From CAZOHG01 sp964579725 (GTDB lineage: Bacteria > Zhuqueibacterota > JdFR-76 > BMS3Abin05), in contig CAZOHG010000002.1 of the NCBI GenBank assembly GCA_964579725.1, forward strand, positions 1 to 64,000: 64,000 nt of DNA, in the 5' to 3' direction. This document shows, piece by piece, positions 43,904 to 52,931 of this stretch. A program made the position numbers and the translations under genes. The notes beneath the pieces are model-generated. The model was not told the DNA's origin. It did not search any database and worked only from the letters and a program-made list of their open reading frames with translations. Position 1 is the first letter of the stretch, and each line of letters begins with the position of its first letter.

Positions 43904-45337
43904 CTACTTCTTCTTTTCTGCCAGCATTTTTTGAATGGCTTCCTGCAACCGGCTCTCGGAATCCAAAAGGAATTGAGCCGAGGTGACAACCTTTTCCCCC
44001 GGCAGCAAACCCGAAGCGACTTGCACCTCATCGGCGTTCTGAATACCCAATTGAACCTGGCGCGGTTGAAATTTTCCTTTTCCGAGAGCAATGAACACAA
44101 GATCCCGTACGCCGGTGCGAATAACGGCTTCGGAAGGCACGACCAAAGCTTTTTGTTGAGGGCGCGTTTTCAGAAAGACCGTGGCAAACATGTTGGGCTT
44201 CAAGATTAAATCTTGGTTGTCCAGCGTCAATCGCACTGCCACGGAACGCGTCTTGCGTTCCAAATAGGGGTAAATGTACGAAACAGTTCCGCTGAAATCC
44301 CGGTTGGGAAAGGCATCAAACCGAACAATGGCTTTTTGGCCCAGGTGCACCCAGGGAATATCGTTTTCGTAAATTGTGGCATTGAGCCAAACCGTTGAAA
44401 GGTCGGCAATCTTAAAAAGTGGCGCGCCCGCCCGCACAAAATCGCCCTGAAAAGCCTTTTTCTCGATGACAAACCCGTTCGTCGGAGCGAAGAGCGTCAG
44501 GGTTTTGGTCAAAACGCCCCTGTTTTCTAAGGAGCGAATTTGCGCTGGCGAGATGTCCCACAACTTGAGGCGGTCGCGCGTGGCTTTTAGAAGGTCACGG
44601 GCACCCCTGGTAACTTCGGGGAAAGAGCTTTTCCCCAGGAGCTTTCTGTTTTTCAGCGCAAGCAAATATTCCTGCTGGGTTGCCACCAAATCCGGAGAGT
44701 ATATTTCCAGCATGGGAGCGCCCTTTCTGACCCGTTTGCCGGTGTAATCCACAAAAAGGCGTTCAATCCAGCCGGAGATTTTTGTCGTGACCGCCACCAT
44801 TTTTTGTTCGTCGTAGGCCACGGTTCCCACGGTGCGAATACTCTTGCTGATGGTCTTTTCCCGAACGGCCACCGTTCGCACGCCCATATTTTGCACGGTA
44901 ATCGGGTCAATTTTTACCGTGCCGCCCTTTTGAACATCGCTTTCGTAGACCGGGACCAGGTCCATTCCCATTTTCGACTTGCCGGGATGATCGTAAATTT
45001 CTGTGGGGTCCATGGGCGCCTGCCAGTACAAAATTTTCCCTTTTTTCTCGGCTGACGTTGTTTTTTCTGTCCCTTCTTCCGAACCGGAAGCACCCTGTTT
45101 GACCGGGACTAAATCCATGCCGCAGATGGGGCACTGGCCGGGTTCTTTGGAAATGACCTGCGGATGCATCGGGCAGGTGTACAGGGTGGCCTTTTGGGTG
45201 TCAGACGTCCGTGCCGGTGTTTCTTTTTGACTGGAGTCGTTTTCCTCCCCCGGCAAAAAGAAAAAAAGTCCCCACCCAATGGCTATTCCAATGAAGACAA
45301 GCGCCAACCCCTGAAAATAGCGTGTGAATGTACCCAT
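43904..45337 (-). CDS. cusB: CusB-type membrane fusion protein with two metal-binding domains
   Basis: A 477-residue periplasmic adaptor: an N-terminal membrane helix (about 10-29), then two tandem heavy-metal-binding domains, YTCPMHPQVISKEPGQCPIC-type at about 52-78 and the degenerate YWQAPMDPTEIYDHPGKSKM-type at about 107-135, which lacks the Cys. The MFP body follows (VGTVAYDEQKMVAV, YSPDLVATQQEYL hairpin, APTNGFVIEKKAFQGD, VVPSEAVIRTG). It links CusA to the outer-membrane factor. It starts six bases after the preceding gene and ends 35 bases before cusA. Confidence 0.92.
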   Translation of the reverse strand: MGTFTRYFQGLALVFIGIAIGWGLFFFLPGEENDSSQKETPARTSDTQKATLYTCPMHPQVISKEPGQCPICGMDLVPVKQGASGSEEGTEKTTSAEKKGKILYWQAPMDPTEIYDHPGKSKMGMDLVPVYESDVQKGGTVKIDPITVQNMGVRTVAVREKTISKSIRTVGTVAYDEQKMVAVTTKISGWIERLFVDYTGKRVRKGAPMLEIYSPDLVATQQEYLLALKNRKLLGKSSFPEVTRGARDLLKATRDRLKLWDISPAQIRSLENRGVLTKTLTLFAPTNGFVIEKKAFQGDFVRAGAPLFKIADLSTVWLNATIYENDIPWVHLGQKAIVRFDAFPNRDFSGTVSYIYPYLERKTRSVAVRLTLDNQDLILKPNMFATVFLKTRPQQKALVVPSEAVIRTGVRDLVFIALGKGKFQPRQVQLGIQNADEVQVASGLLPGEKVVTSAQFLLDSESRLQEAIQKMLAEKKK

Positions 45338-45343
45338 TTGTTT

Positions 45344-46639
45344 TTACCTTTCCTTTGCTCTCAAAAATAAGGGTTTGCCAACAATAATTTCCAATTCGGT
45401 AAGGGCGATTTCATACTCAGCCTGTGCTCGGTAGTAGTCGCTTTCGTAGCGAAACAGTGTTTGTTGATTGTTCAGGAGCGTCAGAAAATCGATCTTCCCC
45501 ACCTGGTAACTGGTCAGAGCTGCGTCTAACGCCTGTTTGGCCTGAGGCAAAATGCCTTCCCTCAAAAGCTTAAGCTGCTTTCGATTTTTTTCCGCACGCA
45601 CCCAGGCATCCCGCAACTGAAAGCGAAGGAGGTTCCGCATGTTTTCCAGCTCTGCTTTTGCCTTTTGCAAATTTAGATCCGCTTCCTCCGTTCTTTGGGC
45701 CTGTTTTTGCCCGAAAAAAACCGGCAGATTGAACGCAACCGTAGCGGAAACGTAGTCGATGCCGGGGGCTCCCGTTTTGAGACGGTCCCGCTGGGTGTAC
45801 GCCACCCCCAGAGTGACATCCGGCCAAAAATCCTTTTTCGCCAGTCGAAACAACCGCTCGGCTTTTTGCACAACGAGGCGACTTTTTTTCAAAATCGGCC
45901 GCAACGCAAACGCCAGACTTTCCAGTTCCCCGAGCGTTTGGCTCAACGAATCCAACCGAATCGTTCGGATTTTCGGAATGGGGATGTCCACAGGACGATT
46001 GACCAAGATATTTAATTTGGCCTGAAGCGATTGCCGCTGTTGACGCAAGGCAATTTGACGATTCCGCAAGTTGGAATATTCCACCTGCGCTTTGAGAACA
46101 TCCTGCTGGACACCTTTTCCCACGGCGTAACGGGTCTCGGCAATCCGGTTGAATTGCTTCAACAGGGCCATATTTTTGGCCGTCACGCGCAGCATCCGGT
46201 CTACAGCAAAAAGAGCAAAATAGGTGCTCTTTACCCTTCCCACGAGCTGATTTTCAAGTTCGATCCGGGTTTGTTCCGCAATTTGAAACCGCGCCCGGGC
46301 CACGGATTTTTTTAGGCCCAACTTCCCGGGAAAGGGGATTTTTTGCCTGAGTGAAAGCTGTTTACCCGACATGGGTTCCTTGTTGAATACGAAGGCATTC
46401 ACCGGCAAATTCATGAAACTTACCGACAAAACTGGGTCAGGAAGACTGCCTGCTTGCGGAATTTCTTTGGCCGCTGCTTGAACGGCCAGTGCTCGGGCAC
46501 GCAAATCCGGATTGTTTCGGAGCGCCAGGCGGACAAATGTTTCCACAGAGGGGGCAGTTTTCGATTGTTGAGCAAAGGAAAGTCCATTTAAACCGAGCCA
46601 AACAAGGGCTCCCAAAAGAATTATTTTTCTTCCGTTCAT
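45344..46639 (-). CDS. CusC/TolC-type outer membrane efflux protein
   Basis: A 431-residue outer-membrane factor: signal peptide (NGRKIILLGALVWLGLNGLSFAQ), then repeated long helices with RLALRNNPDLRARALAVQAA, GSLPDPVLSVSFMNLP, and the second repeat TLGVAYTQRD with QYSALTSYQVGKIDFLTLLNNQ-type ending (TSYQVGKIDFLTLLNNQ). It forms the exit duct for the CusBA pump. The start is uncertain between the ATGs at 46639 and 46645 (AGGA upstream); both give the same signal peptide. Confidence 0.9.
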   Translation of the reverse strand: MNGRKIILLGALVWLGLNGLSFAQQSKTAPSVETFVRLALRNNPDLRARALAVQAAAKEIPQAGSLPDPVLSVSFMNLPVNAFVFNKEPMSGKQLSLRQKIPFPGKLGLKKSVARARFQIAEQTRIELENQLVGRVKSTYFALFAVDRMLRVTAKNMALLKQFNRIAETRYAVGKGVQQDVLKAQVEYSNLRNRQIALRQQRQSLQAKLNILVNRPVDIPIPKIRTIRLDSLSQTLGELESLAFALRPILKKSRLVVQKAERLFRLAKKDFWPDVTLGVAYTQRDRLKTGAPGIDYVSATVAFNLPVFFGQKQAQRTEEADLNLQKAKAELENMRNLLRFQLRDAWVRAEKNRKQLKLLREGILPQAKQALDAALTSYQVGKIDFLTLLNNQQTLFRYESDYYRAQAEYEIALTELEIIVGKPLFLRAKER

Positions 46640-46823
46640 TCTCATTCCTACACTTGGTTGTGTCCCGCACCCCGCGGCGGCAGCCGATTTCACCTGTTTG
46701 AGGCAAACCGTCTGCCGCGGAGGAGTGTAAGCCAAAAATTTCCGTCTTTCTTACGAAAATTGTGGAGCGTGCCAGGGCCTGGGCTGTTTCACCACGCGTT
46801 TGAACGCCGCTCTCTTTGAAAGG

Positions 46824-47300
46824 CTATTTGACGTAGGCCGACGGTTTTTTCTTAAATTTCTCCAAATCGCCTTTGGCGCAAAAATAATAGGTGTGTCCCT
46901 TGTACGTCGTGCTGTATTTGGCCGTTTTGGGATTGACTTTCATCCCACAAACCGGGTCAATGACCCACGCAGCTGTTTGGCGCACGCGTTTTCCGTGTCT
47001 TTTCGCCATTGTGCGACCCATCCGATTTTGGGGAGATTGGGTTTGCTTCGGACGAGAAAGGTACGTCTCGGGATTTTTCTCAAATTTAGCTTTTTCGGCA
47101 GGACTACAAAAATAATAGGTTTTTCCTTTGTAGGTGGTTTTTGCTCCAGCCTGCGAAGGAGACATCGTCATGCCGCAAACGGCACACGTGACCGTTTGAG
47201 CCCTGGCCGCTTTTTCAGCCTGCGGATGTTCCTGGGCTACGGCCAAGGACGTGACAAAAAACAGGGCTACCCATACGCCAATCCATTGTCGGAATCTCAT
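46824..47300 (-). CDS. Exported protein with two YHS domains
   Basis: A 158-residue exported protein (signal peptide MRFRQWIGVWVALFFVTSLAVA) with two YHS metal-binding domains: VTCAVCGMTMSPSQAG...YKGKTYYFC and VIDPVCGMKVNPKTA...YKGHTYYFC. Each has Cys residues that could bind copper or silver. It is the first gene of the cus-like half of the island; its ribosome site (AAAGGAGG) is strong. Likely a periplasmic metal carrier, by analogy. Confidence 0.85.
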   Translation of the reverse strand: MRFRQWIGVWVALFFVTSLAVAQEHPQAEKAARAQTVTCAVCGMTMSPSQAGAKTTYKGKTYYFCSPAEKAKFEKNPETYLSRPKQTQSPQNRMGRTMAKRHGKRVRQTAAWVIDPVCGMKVNPKTAKYSTTYKGHTYYFCAKGDLEKFKKKPSAYVK

Positions 47301-47437
47301 TTCGAAAACCTCCTTTTTGTGAGTTTGTCAACCAATTGCGTCTCTTAGATTCAATTGTTGTGCCAAAAAAGAGAAACAGAGCTAACCGTTTTATTTTCCG
47401 GTCGTAAGCTCAGTCATATTTTTTTGGGGCTTCGCCG

Positions 47438-47478
47438 ATTCTACAGCGAATATTCTACAGCTTGGAGATTATTCTGCA
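47438..47478. promoter_or_regulatory. Half-site cluster upstream of the YHS-cus operon
   Basis: ATTCTACAG at 47438-47446 and again at 47452-47460, 14 bases apart, and ATTCTGCA at 47471. The middle piece GAATATTCTACA matches the right part of the palindrome at 40703. This points to one shared regulator site for both copper transcription units. The minus-strand TAGAAT could also act as a -10 box. Confidence 0.6.
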
Positions 47479-47783
47479 TATGCAACGCATTATTTTTAAA
47501 ATGAACCCTCAAACCAAAACCTCGGCGAGTGGAAAAACAAGTTCTTTTCGAAACAACGCCTCCGAAAATGGCTTTCAAACCAACAAAAATATTCTGACCG
47601 GAGAAAAACCTTGAAAATTATTCCGATTTTTTTTACCTATTAAACGGGTTTTTCAATAAGGCTTTCGGCAAAAGTGAGGCGTTTTTGCCGTGCCACACAT
47701 GTTGGCTCTACTTGGTAGCCCCTTTACCGGCCTTTCAAAAAAATTGGATGAGAGCGATTTAAAATCGACCAGGGAAAATAAAA
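47479..47783. other. Noncoding stretch before lpdA
   Basis: About 300 bases without a recognisable gene or repeat. Confidence 0.35.
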
Positions 47784-49184
47784 ATGGAAAAAGCGCAAGC
47801 AGATTTAACAGTAATCGGCAGTGGGCCTGGCGGGTACGTGGCGGCCATTCGCGCGGCCCAGTTAGGAATGAAGGTTGTGGTGGTGGAAAAGGCGGAATTG
47901 GGCGGGGTTTGCCTCAATTGGGGCTGTATTCCGGCCAAAGCTTTACTTCGAAGCGCCGAGGTGTACGCTTTGCTTAATCGGGCGGGGGAGTTCGGCCTAC
48001 GAGCCGAAGGCATCGATTTTGACTTCCCTCGAATCATTCAACGCAGCCGAGCGGCGGCAGAGAAACTTTCCAGAGGGGTGGCTTTTCTTTTTCGAAAAAA
48101 TAAAGTGGATTTGGCCGTGGGACGGGGCATTTTGGATACGGGCAACACGGTGCACGTATTGGATGAAATCGGCAAAGAAAAATTGCAAATTGTTTCCCAA
48201 AATATCCTGCTGGCTACCGGCGCGCGTCCGCGAGAATTGCCCTTTGCTCCCTTCGACCGGCAGACCATTTTAACCAGCACTGACGCAATGCTGCTGCCCG
48301 AACCGCCCCGCTCACTCCTCATCGTGGGCGCCGGTGCCATTGGGGTGGAATTTGCCGATTTTTTTGCCACCTTTGGAACGGAAGTTACGCTGGTGGAGCT
48401 TTTACCGCACATTTTACCTGCGGAAGATGCAGAGATAGCCGGCGTGGTGCGGCGTTCCTTTTTGAAACGGAAAATCAAAATTCTGGTCAACACATCTCTA
48501 AAAAGCGTGACCGTTGGAGAGTCGGGGGTGGAGGCGTGGCTGGAAGGCCCCAGGGGGGAGCAAGAACTGCGCGCCGAAAAGATGCTGGTCTCCGTAGGCG
48601 TCGTGCCCAATGTGGAGCATCTCGGGCTCGAGGAAGCGGGTGTGACAGTCGAAAAGGGTCACGTAAAAGTGGACGAATTTTTTCAAACCACGGTGCCCGG
48701 TGTGTACGCCGTTGGAGACGTCGTCGGACCCCCCTACCTGGCACACGTGGCTTCCGCAGAGGGAATTTCGGCCGTGGAACACATGGCGGGTCTCCACATG
48801 CCACCTCTAAATTACCAAACGATTCCCGGGGTGGTTTTTTCGCACCCACAAGTGGCGCGGGTCGGTTTGACGGAAGAACAAGCCAAAAAACAGGGGTTGA
48901 AAATTAAGGTGGGCAAATTTCCCTTTACGGCAAACGGCAAGGCGCTGACGAGTGGAGAGACCACCGGCCTGGTCAAATTGATTTTCGACGCGCAGGTTGG
49001 GGAACTTTTGGGAGGGCACATTGTGGGCGAAAATGCCTCCGAGCTCATTGGAGAAATCGGGCTGGCCAAAAGCCACGAGGCCACGTATTTGAGTATTTTG
49101 AAGACGGTTCACAGTCACCCGACACTGAGCGAAGCAATCATGGAAGCTGCTGCAAACGCCAACGGTGAAGCCATTCACATCTGA
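47784..49184 (+). CDS. lpdA: Dihydrolipoyl dehydrogenase
   Basis: A 466-residue flavoprotein disulfide reductase: FAD-binding IGSGPGGYVAAIRAAQLG, redox Cys pair GGVCLNWGCIPAKAL, NAD-binding IVGAGAIGVEFADFFATFG, the FAD aspartate in GVYAVGDVVGPP, and the C-terminal His-Glu of VHSHPTLSEAIMEA. It reoxidises lipoamide in 2-oxoacid dehydrogenase or glycine cleavage complexes. No E1/E2 genes are adjacent. It has a weak ribosome site (AGGGAAAAT). Confidence 0.94.
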   Translation: MEKAQADLTVIGSGPGGYVAAIRAAQLGMKVVVVEKAELGGVCLNWGCIPAKALLRSAEVYALLNRAGEFGLRAEGIDFDFPRIIQRSRAAAEKLSRGVAFLFRKNKVDLAVGRGILDTGNTVHVLDEIGKEKLQIVSQNILLATGARPRELPFAPFDRQTILTSTDAMLLPEPPRSLLIVGAGAIGVEFADFFATFGTEVTLVELLPHILPAEDAEIAGVVRRSFLKRKIKILVNTSLKSVTVGESGVEAWLEGPRGEQELRAEKMLVSVGVVPNVEHLGLEEAGVTVEKGHVKVDEFFQTTVPGVYAVGDVVGPPYLAHVASAEGISAVEHMAGLHMPPLNYQTIPGVVFSHPQVARVGLTEEQAKKQGLKIKVGKFPFTANGKALTSGETTGLVKLIFDAQVGELLGGHIVGENASELIGEIGLAKSHEATYLSILKTVHSHPTLSEAIMEAAANANGEAIHI

Positions 49185-49456
49185 TAGAAAGCAAACAACG
49201 GGAACAGATCGAACATTGTGCTCCAAATTTACGGTTCAAACGAAAGAATTACGGTGCACGTACCATTCTTTGGCGAAAAAGCGGGAAACAAAAAGTGGGA
49301 TTTTTGCGGAAGCATTTTGGTTCCCGGCAGGTGTTCGCGGACTAAAATCTCCCTTTTTGCTTTTCTTTTACCGCTTGTTTCCTTATATTGAAGTAATTCT
49401 AAATTTGCCACAGAAAAACGGGTGAACTGTTGCGTACCAATTCCCAACCGGGAAAA

Positions 49457-51124
49457 ATGCCGTCCAAATGGTGGGGATGGGGTGAACCTGAGCGAACGTA
49501 CAACCTCAAAAATCGCCCCTATTTTTGGCCGTACCTCCGGCAAAAACTCGATTTCCCCCAAAAACCGTTCCTTTTTCCGCCGGACTGGCGAGAAATTCCC
49601 CTTCCGCCGCCCGCCTTTTCCGAATCCGCAAAACGCAAATTAGGGGCCATTTTGCGAGCCGACCAGATCGACGATTCAGCACCTACCCGACTGGCTCACG
49701 TGTACGGCAAAAGTTACCACGATTTGATTCGCATTCGTACCCGCCAATTCCCTGAATTCCCCGACGCTGTTGTTTTCCCCGAGGACGAACAGCAGATCCT
49801 GCGGCTTCTCCGCTGGGCACAGGAAGAAAACACTGCTGTGGTTCCGTGGGGCGGCGGCACCAGTGTGGTCGGGGGCGTGGAAGCTCGAATCGGCAAAGGG
49901 CAAAACAGTCTGGTGGTTTTAAAACTGCAACGAATGAGCCGCCTGGTGGGAATCGACAAAATTTCTCTCATTGCCGAGGCGGAGGCGGGAATTTTAGGCC
50001 CTAACCTGGAGACGGCTCTACAGGCTCAGGGGGTCACGCTTTCCCACTACCCCGAGTCCTTTGAATATTCCACCCTGGGCGGGTGGGCGGCCACGCGTTC
50101 AGCGGGACAACAATCCACGTTGTACGGCAAAATTGAAAAAATGGTGGAAAGCCTGCGGCTTGTGACGCCCAACGGTGTTTTGGAAACGCCCCCATTCCCG
50201 GCTGCCGCCGTGGGCCCCGACCTCAACCAAATGGTTCTGGGGTCGGAAGGCATTTTGGGGATCATTTCCCGCGTGCGCGTTCGGGTAAAACCCATTCCCC
50301 CCGAAAAATGGTACACGGCCTTTCTTTTTCACTCCTTTTCGGCAGGCCTGGAAGCCGTCAGGGCGATCTTGCAGCAGGGCTTTACTCCGGCTACGGTGCG
50401 CCTGTCGGATCCGGAAGAAACGGACTTTATTTTCGCCCTTCGAGAGAAAAAATCAGGGGCCGTGAGTCAAGGGTTTGAAAAATTGGGATTTGGGATTCTA
50501 AAGAAAAAGGGGTTTTTGCCGGGCAAGCGTTCTCTCTTAATTCTGGGATTGGAAGGAACGGAAAAATCGGTGCGATTGGAACGCCGAGTGGTGAGTGAAA
50601 TCGTGAAAAAATCAAAGGCTTTTTCCTTAGGAAAAAATACGGGCAACGCCTGGTACCGGCACCGCTTCGAAAATCCCTACCTTCGCGACATTTTATTGGA
50701 TTACGATCTGTTGGTGGACACTCTGGAAACGGCCGCCGAGTGGCAAAATGTGGGGGCTGTGTACGAATCCGGCCGAAGGGGAATTGAAACCGCCCTGAAA
50801 CAGCTTGGCATTCCCGGGCTGGTGACGGTTCACGCCTCCCACGTCTACCCCGACGGGACCTCCCTCTATTTTATTATTTTGGCGGTTCCACACGTGGGGA
50901 AAGAATTGGAAGAGTGGTGGACAATCAAAAAGAGCGCTTCCGATGCCATTGTTCAGGCGGGCGGGGTCATAAGTCACCATCACGGCATCGGTTTGGACCA
51001 CCGCCCCTGGTTGGAAAAAAATATCGGGAAAGAGGGCGTTGGCCTTCTTCGTCAACTCAAACAACAGGTGGACCCGGCCGGGATTTTGAACCCGGGAAAA
51101 TTGCTCCCCGAACCGGGAGATTGA
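49457..51124 (+). CDS. Alkyldihydroxyacetonephosphate synthase-like FAD enzyme
   Basis: About 555 residues, a vanillyl-alcohol-oxidase-type flavoprotein. The KWWGWG start, PWGGGTSVVGGVEAR FAD loop, LGGWAATRSAGQQSTLYG, and C-terminal SHHHGIGLDHRPWL (the His triplet needed in ADPS) all fit alkyl-DHAP synthase, which makes the ether bond of plasmalogen-type lipids. It heads a small cluster with GlpD-like and lipid-kinase genes. The ATG at 49457 is chosen because it gives the family's WWGWG start; an in-frame TTG at 49430 is possible. Bacterial members are sometimes annotated just as FAD-binding oxidases, so activity needs testing. Confidence 0.83.
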   Translation: MPSKWWGWGEPERTYNLKNRPYFWPYLRQKLDFPQKPFLFPPDWREIPLPPPAFSESAKRKLGAILRADQIDDSAPTRLAHVYGKSYHDLIRIRTRQFPEFPDAVVFPEDEQQILRLLRWAQEENTAVVPWGGGTSVVGGVEARIGKGQNSLVVLKLQRMSRLVGIDKISLIAEAEAGILGPNLETALQAQGVTLSHYPESFEYSTLGGWAATRSAGQQSTLYGKIEKMVESLRLVTPNGVLETPPFPAAAVGPDLNQMVLGSEGILGIISRVRVRVKPIPPEKWYTAFLFHSFSAGLEAVRAILQQGFTPATVRLSDPEETDFIFALREKKSGAVSQGFEKLGFGILKKKGFLPGKRSLLILGLEGTEKSVRLERRVVSEIVKKSKAFSLGKNTGNAWYRHRFENPYLRDILLDYDLLVDTLETAAEWQNVGAVYESGRRGIETALKQLGIPGLVTVHASHVYPDGTSLYFIILAVPHVGKELEEWWTIKKSASDAIVQAGGVISHHHGIGLDHRPWLEKNIGKEGVGLLRQLKQQVDPAGILNPGKLLPEPGD

Positions 51125-51227
51125 CGCTTCGCCACTGGGCGCCTTCAGAAAAACAGAACCAAATCGGGTACCTTGCGTTAGGAGAAAAAAGCAGCGGCCT
51201 GTCAAAAACTGGAAACAGTGAGGACAC

Positions 51228-52931
51228 ATGAACAATCGAACAAATAAAAACGAAAGCCTGGATTTTTCGCCGGAAAGACGCACCAAAAATATTGACCTCA
51301 TGAAACAAGAGCTGTTTGATGTTTTGGTGATTGGGGGTGGCATTACCGGGGTCGGCATTGCCCGCGACGCTGTTTTGCGCGGCTTGAAAGTAGCGTTGGT
51401 CGAAAAAGACGATTTCGCGGCCGGAACCAGCAGCAAATCGTCCAAGTTGGTGCACGGTGGCTTTCGCTACCTCAAACAGGGTGAATTTGCCCTAGTGCAC
51501 GAGGCGCTGGTCGAACGCAAAATTCTCATGAACATCGCTCCCCATCTGGTACACCCCACTCCTTGCATTTTGCCAATCTACAAAAATTCGGCGGAGCCGC
51601 CCTGGATGATTCACATCGGGCTCTGGCTCTATGATTTGCTGGCTTTTACTAAAAACATCGGGCGGCACCGAATGCTGACGCTCGAGGAAATCGCCCAAAT
51701 GGAACCGGAACTCCGGCAGGAAGATTTGCGAAAAGCCGCCCAATATTTTGATTGCAAAGCGGACGATTTTCGATTGGTGCTGGCCACGGTACAATCGGCT
51801 GCCCAGAGCGGGGCTGTCATTGCCAACTACGTCAAGGCTGTAGAAGTGCTGAAAGAAGATCACAGGGTTACCGGTATTGTGGCCAAAGATCAATTGACGG
51901 GAGCAACCTTGAAGATTCGGGCGCGAGCCATCGCCAATGCGACGGGACCCTGGAGTGACCGCGTCCAACAGGAATTGTTCGGGGAAATGAAACCGCACGT
52001 GCGCACCACCAAAGGGGTACACCTTTTGGTTCACCGCGACGATTTACCCATTCACCACGCTTTCATGCAATTTTCGATCCAGGACGGCCGACCCATTTTC
52101 GCCATTCCATGGAAAAATATTGTTCTTTTGGGCACCACCGACACTGATTACACAGGCGATCCCGATCGCATTGAAACCGAACGCGAAGACGTCGACTACA
52201 TTTTGGAATCCTTCAACTACTATTTTCCCCGGGCACACTTGACCGACGACAAAGTGCTTTCGGCATTTGCCGGTCTGCGGCCGCTTTTGCGCGAAGAAGG
52301 CAAATCGGCGTCACAGGTCACCCGTGAACACCGCATTTTTGAGACAGCACCCGGCTTTTTCAGCATTGTCGGCGGCAAACTCACCACTCACCGTGTCATG
52401 GCTGACGACATGGTGAACCGCATCGCCAGCTATTTGGGAAAGAACTTTCACATTCGCCCGAAATTGCGGAAAACCGTCACGGCCACGGTCCCGCTTTACG
52501 GGGGCGACATCGAAAATTTCGACCTCTTTTACGCTCACTGGCGGGAAAAATTAACCCGACGGCACCAATTCGATTCGGACATTGCCGAGCATTTTATTGA
52601 AACATTCGGGACGAAAATTCCGGATTTGTTGGAAGCCATTGCCCAAACCCCGCACGGAGCGGAACGCATTCACCCCAAACTGCCCCATGTGTGGGGAGAA
52701 TTAACCTACGCTCTTGAACACGAAATGACCCTGGCTTTAGACGATTTCCTCATTCGCCGCACCCACATTTTCTCCCTGGAAAAAAATCAGGGATTGGATG
52801 TGTACCCGAAAATTTTGCCCGTTTTGTCCAGGCGACTGGAGTGGACCAAAAAGGAAGAAGAAAAACAGGTGGCACGTCTGAAAATGAAGGTCGCGCTGAC
52901 ACAAGAATTCAGGCAAAAGGTTCGAAAATGA
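51228..52931 (+). CDS. glpD: FAD-dependent glycerol-3-phosphate dehydrogenase
   Basis: A 567-residue GlpD: FAD motif VLVIGGGITGVGIARDAVLRGLKV, SSKLVHGGFRYLKQGEF, the substrate-side TKGVHLLV and GTTDTDYTGDP, and KLTTHRVMADDMV. It oxidises sn-glycerol-3-phosphate to DHAP, passing electrons to quinone. DHAP is the substrate for the acyl-DHAP used by alkyl-DHAP synthase, the gene just upstream. It has a 25-residue N-terminal extension relative to E. coli GlpD. The stop overlaps the next start as ATGA. Confidence 0.93.
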   Translation: MNNRTNKNESLDFSPERRTKNIDLMKQELFDVLVIGGGITGVGIARDAVLRGLKVALVEKDDFAAGTSSKSSKLVHGGFRYLKQGEFALVHEALVERKILMNIAPHLVHPTPCILPIYKNSAEPPWMIHIGLWLYDLLAFTKNIGRHRMLTLEEIAQMEPELRQEDLRKAAQYFDCKADDFRLVLATVQSAAQSGAVIANYVKAVEVLKEDHRVTGIVAKDQLTGATLKIRARAIANATGPWSDRVQQELFGEMKPHVRTTKGVHLLVHRDDLPIHHAFMQFSIQDGRPIFAIPWKNIVLLGTTDTDYTGDPDRIETEREDVDYILESFNYYFPRAHLTDDKVLSAFAGLRPLLREEGKSASQVTREHRIFETAPGFFSIVGGKLTTHRVMADDMVNRIASYLGKNFHIRPKLRKTVTATVPLYGGDIENFDLFYAHWREKLTRRHQFDSDIAEHFIETFGTKIPDLLEAIAQTPHGAERIHPKLPHVWGELTYALEHEMTLALDDFLIRRTHIFSLEKNQGLDVYPKILPVLSRRLEWTKKEEEKQVARLKMKVALTQEFRQKVRK

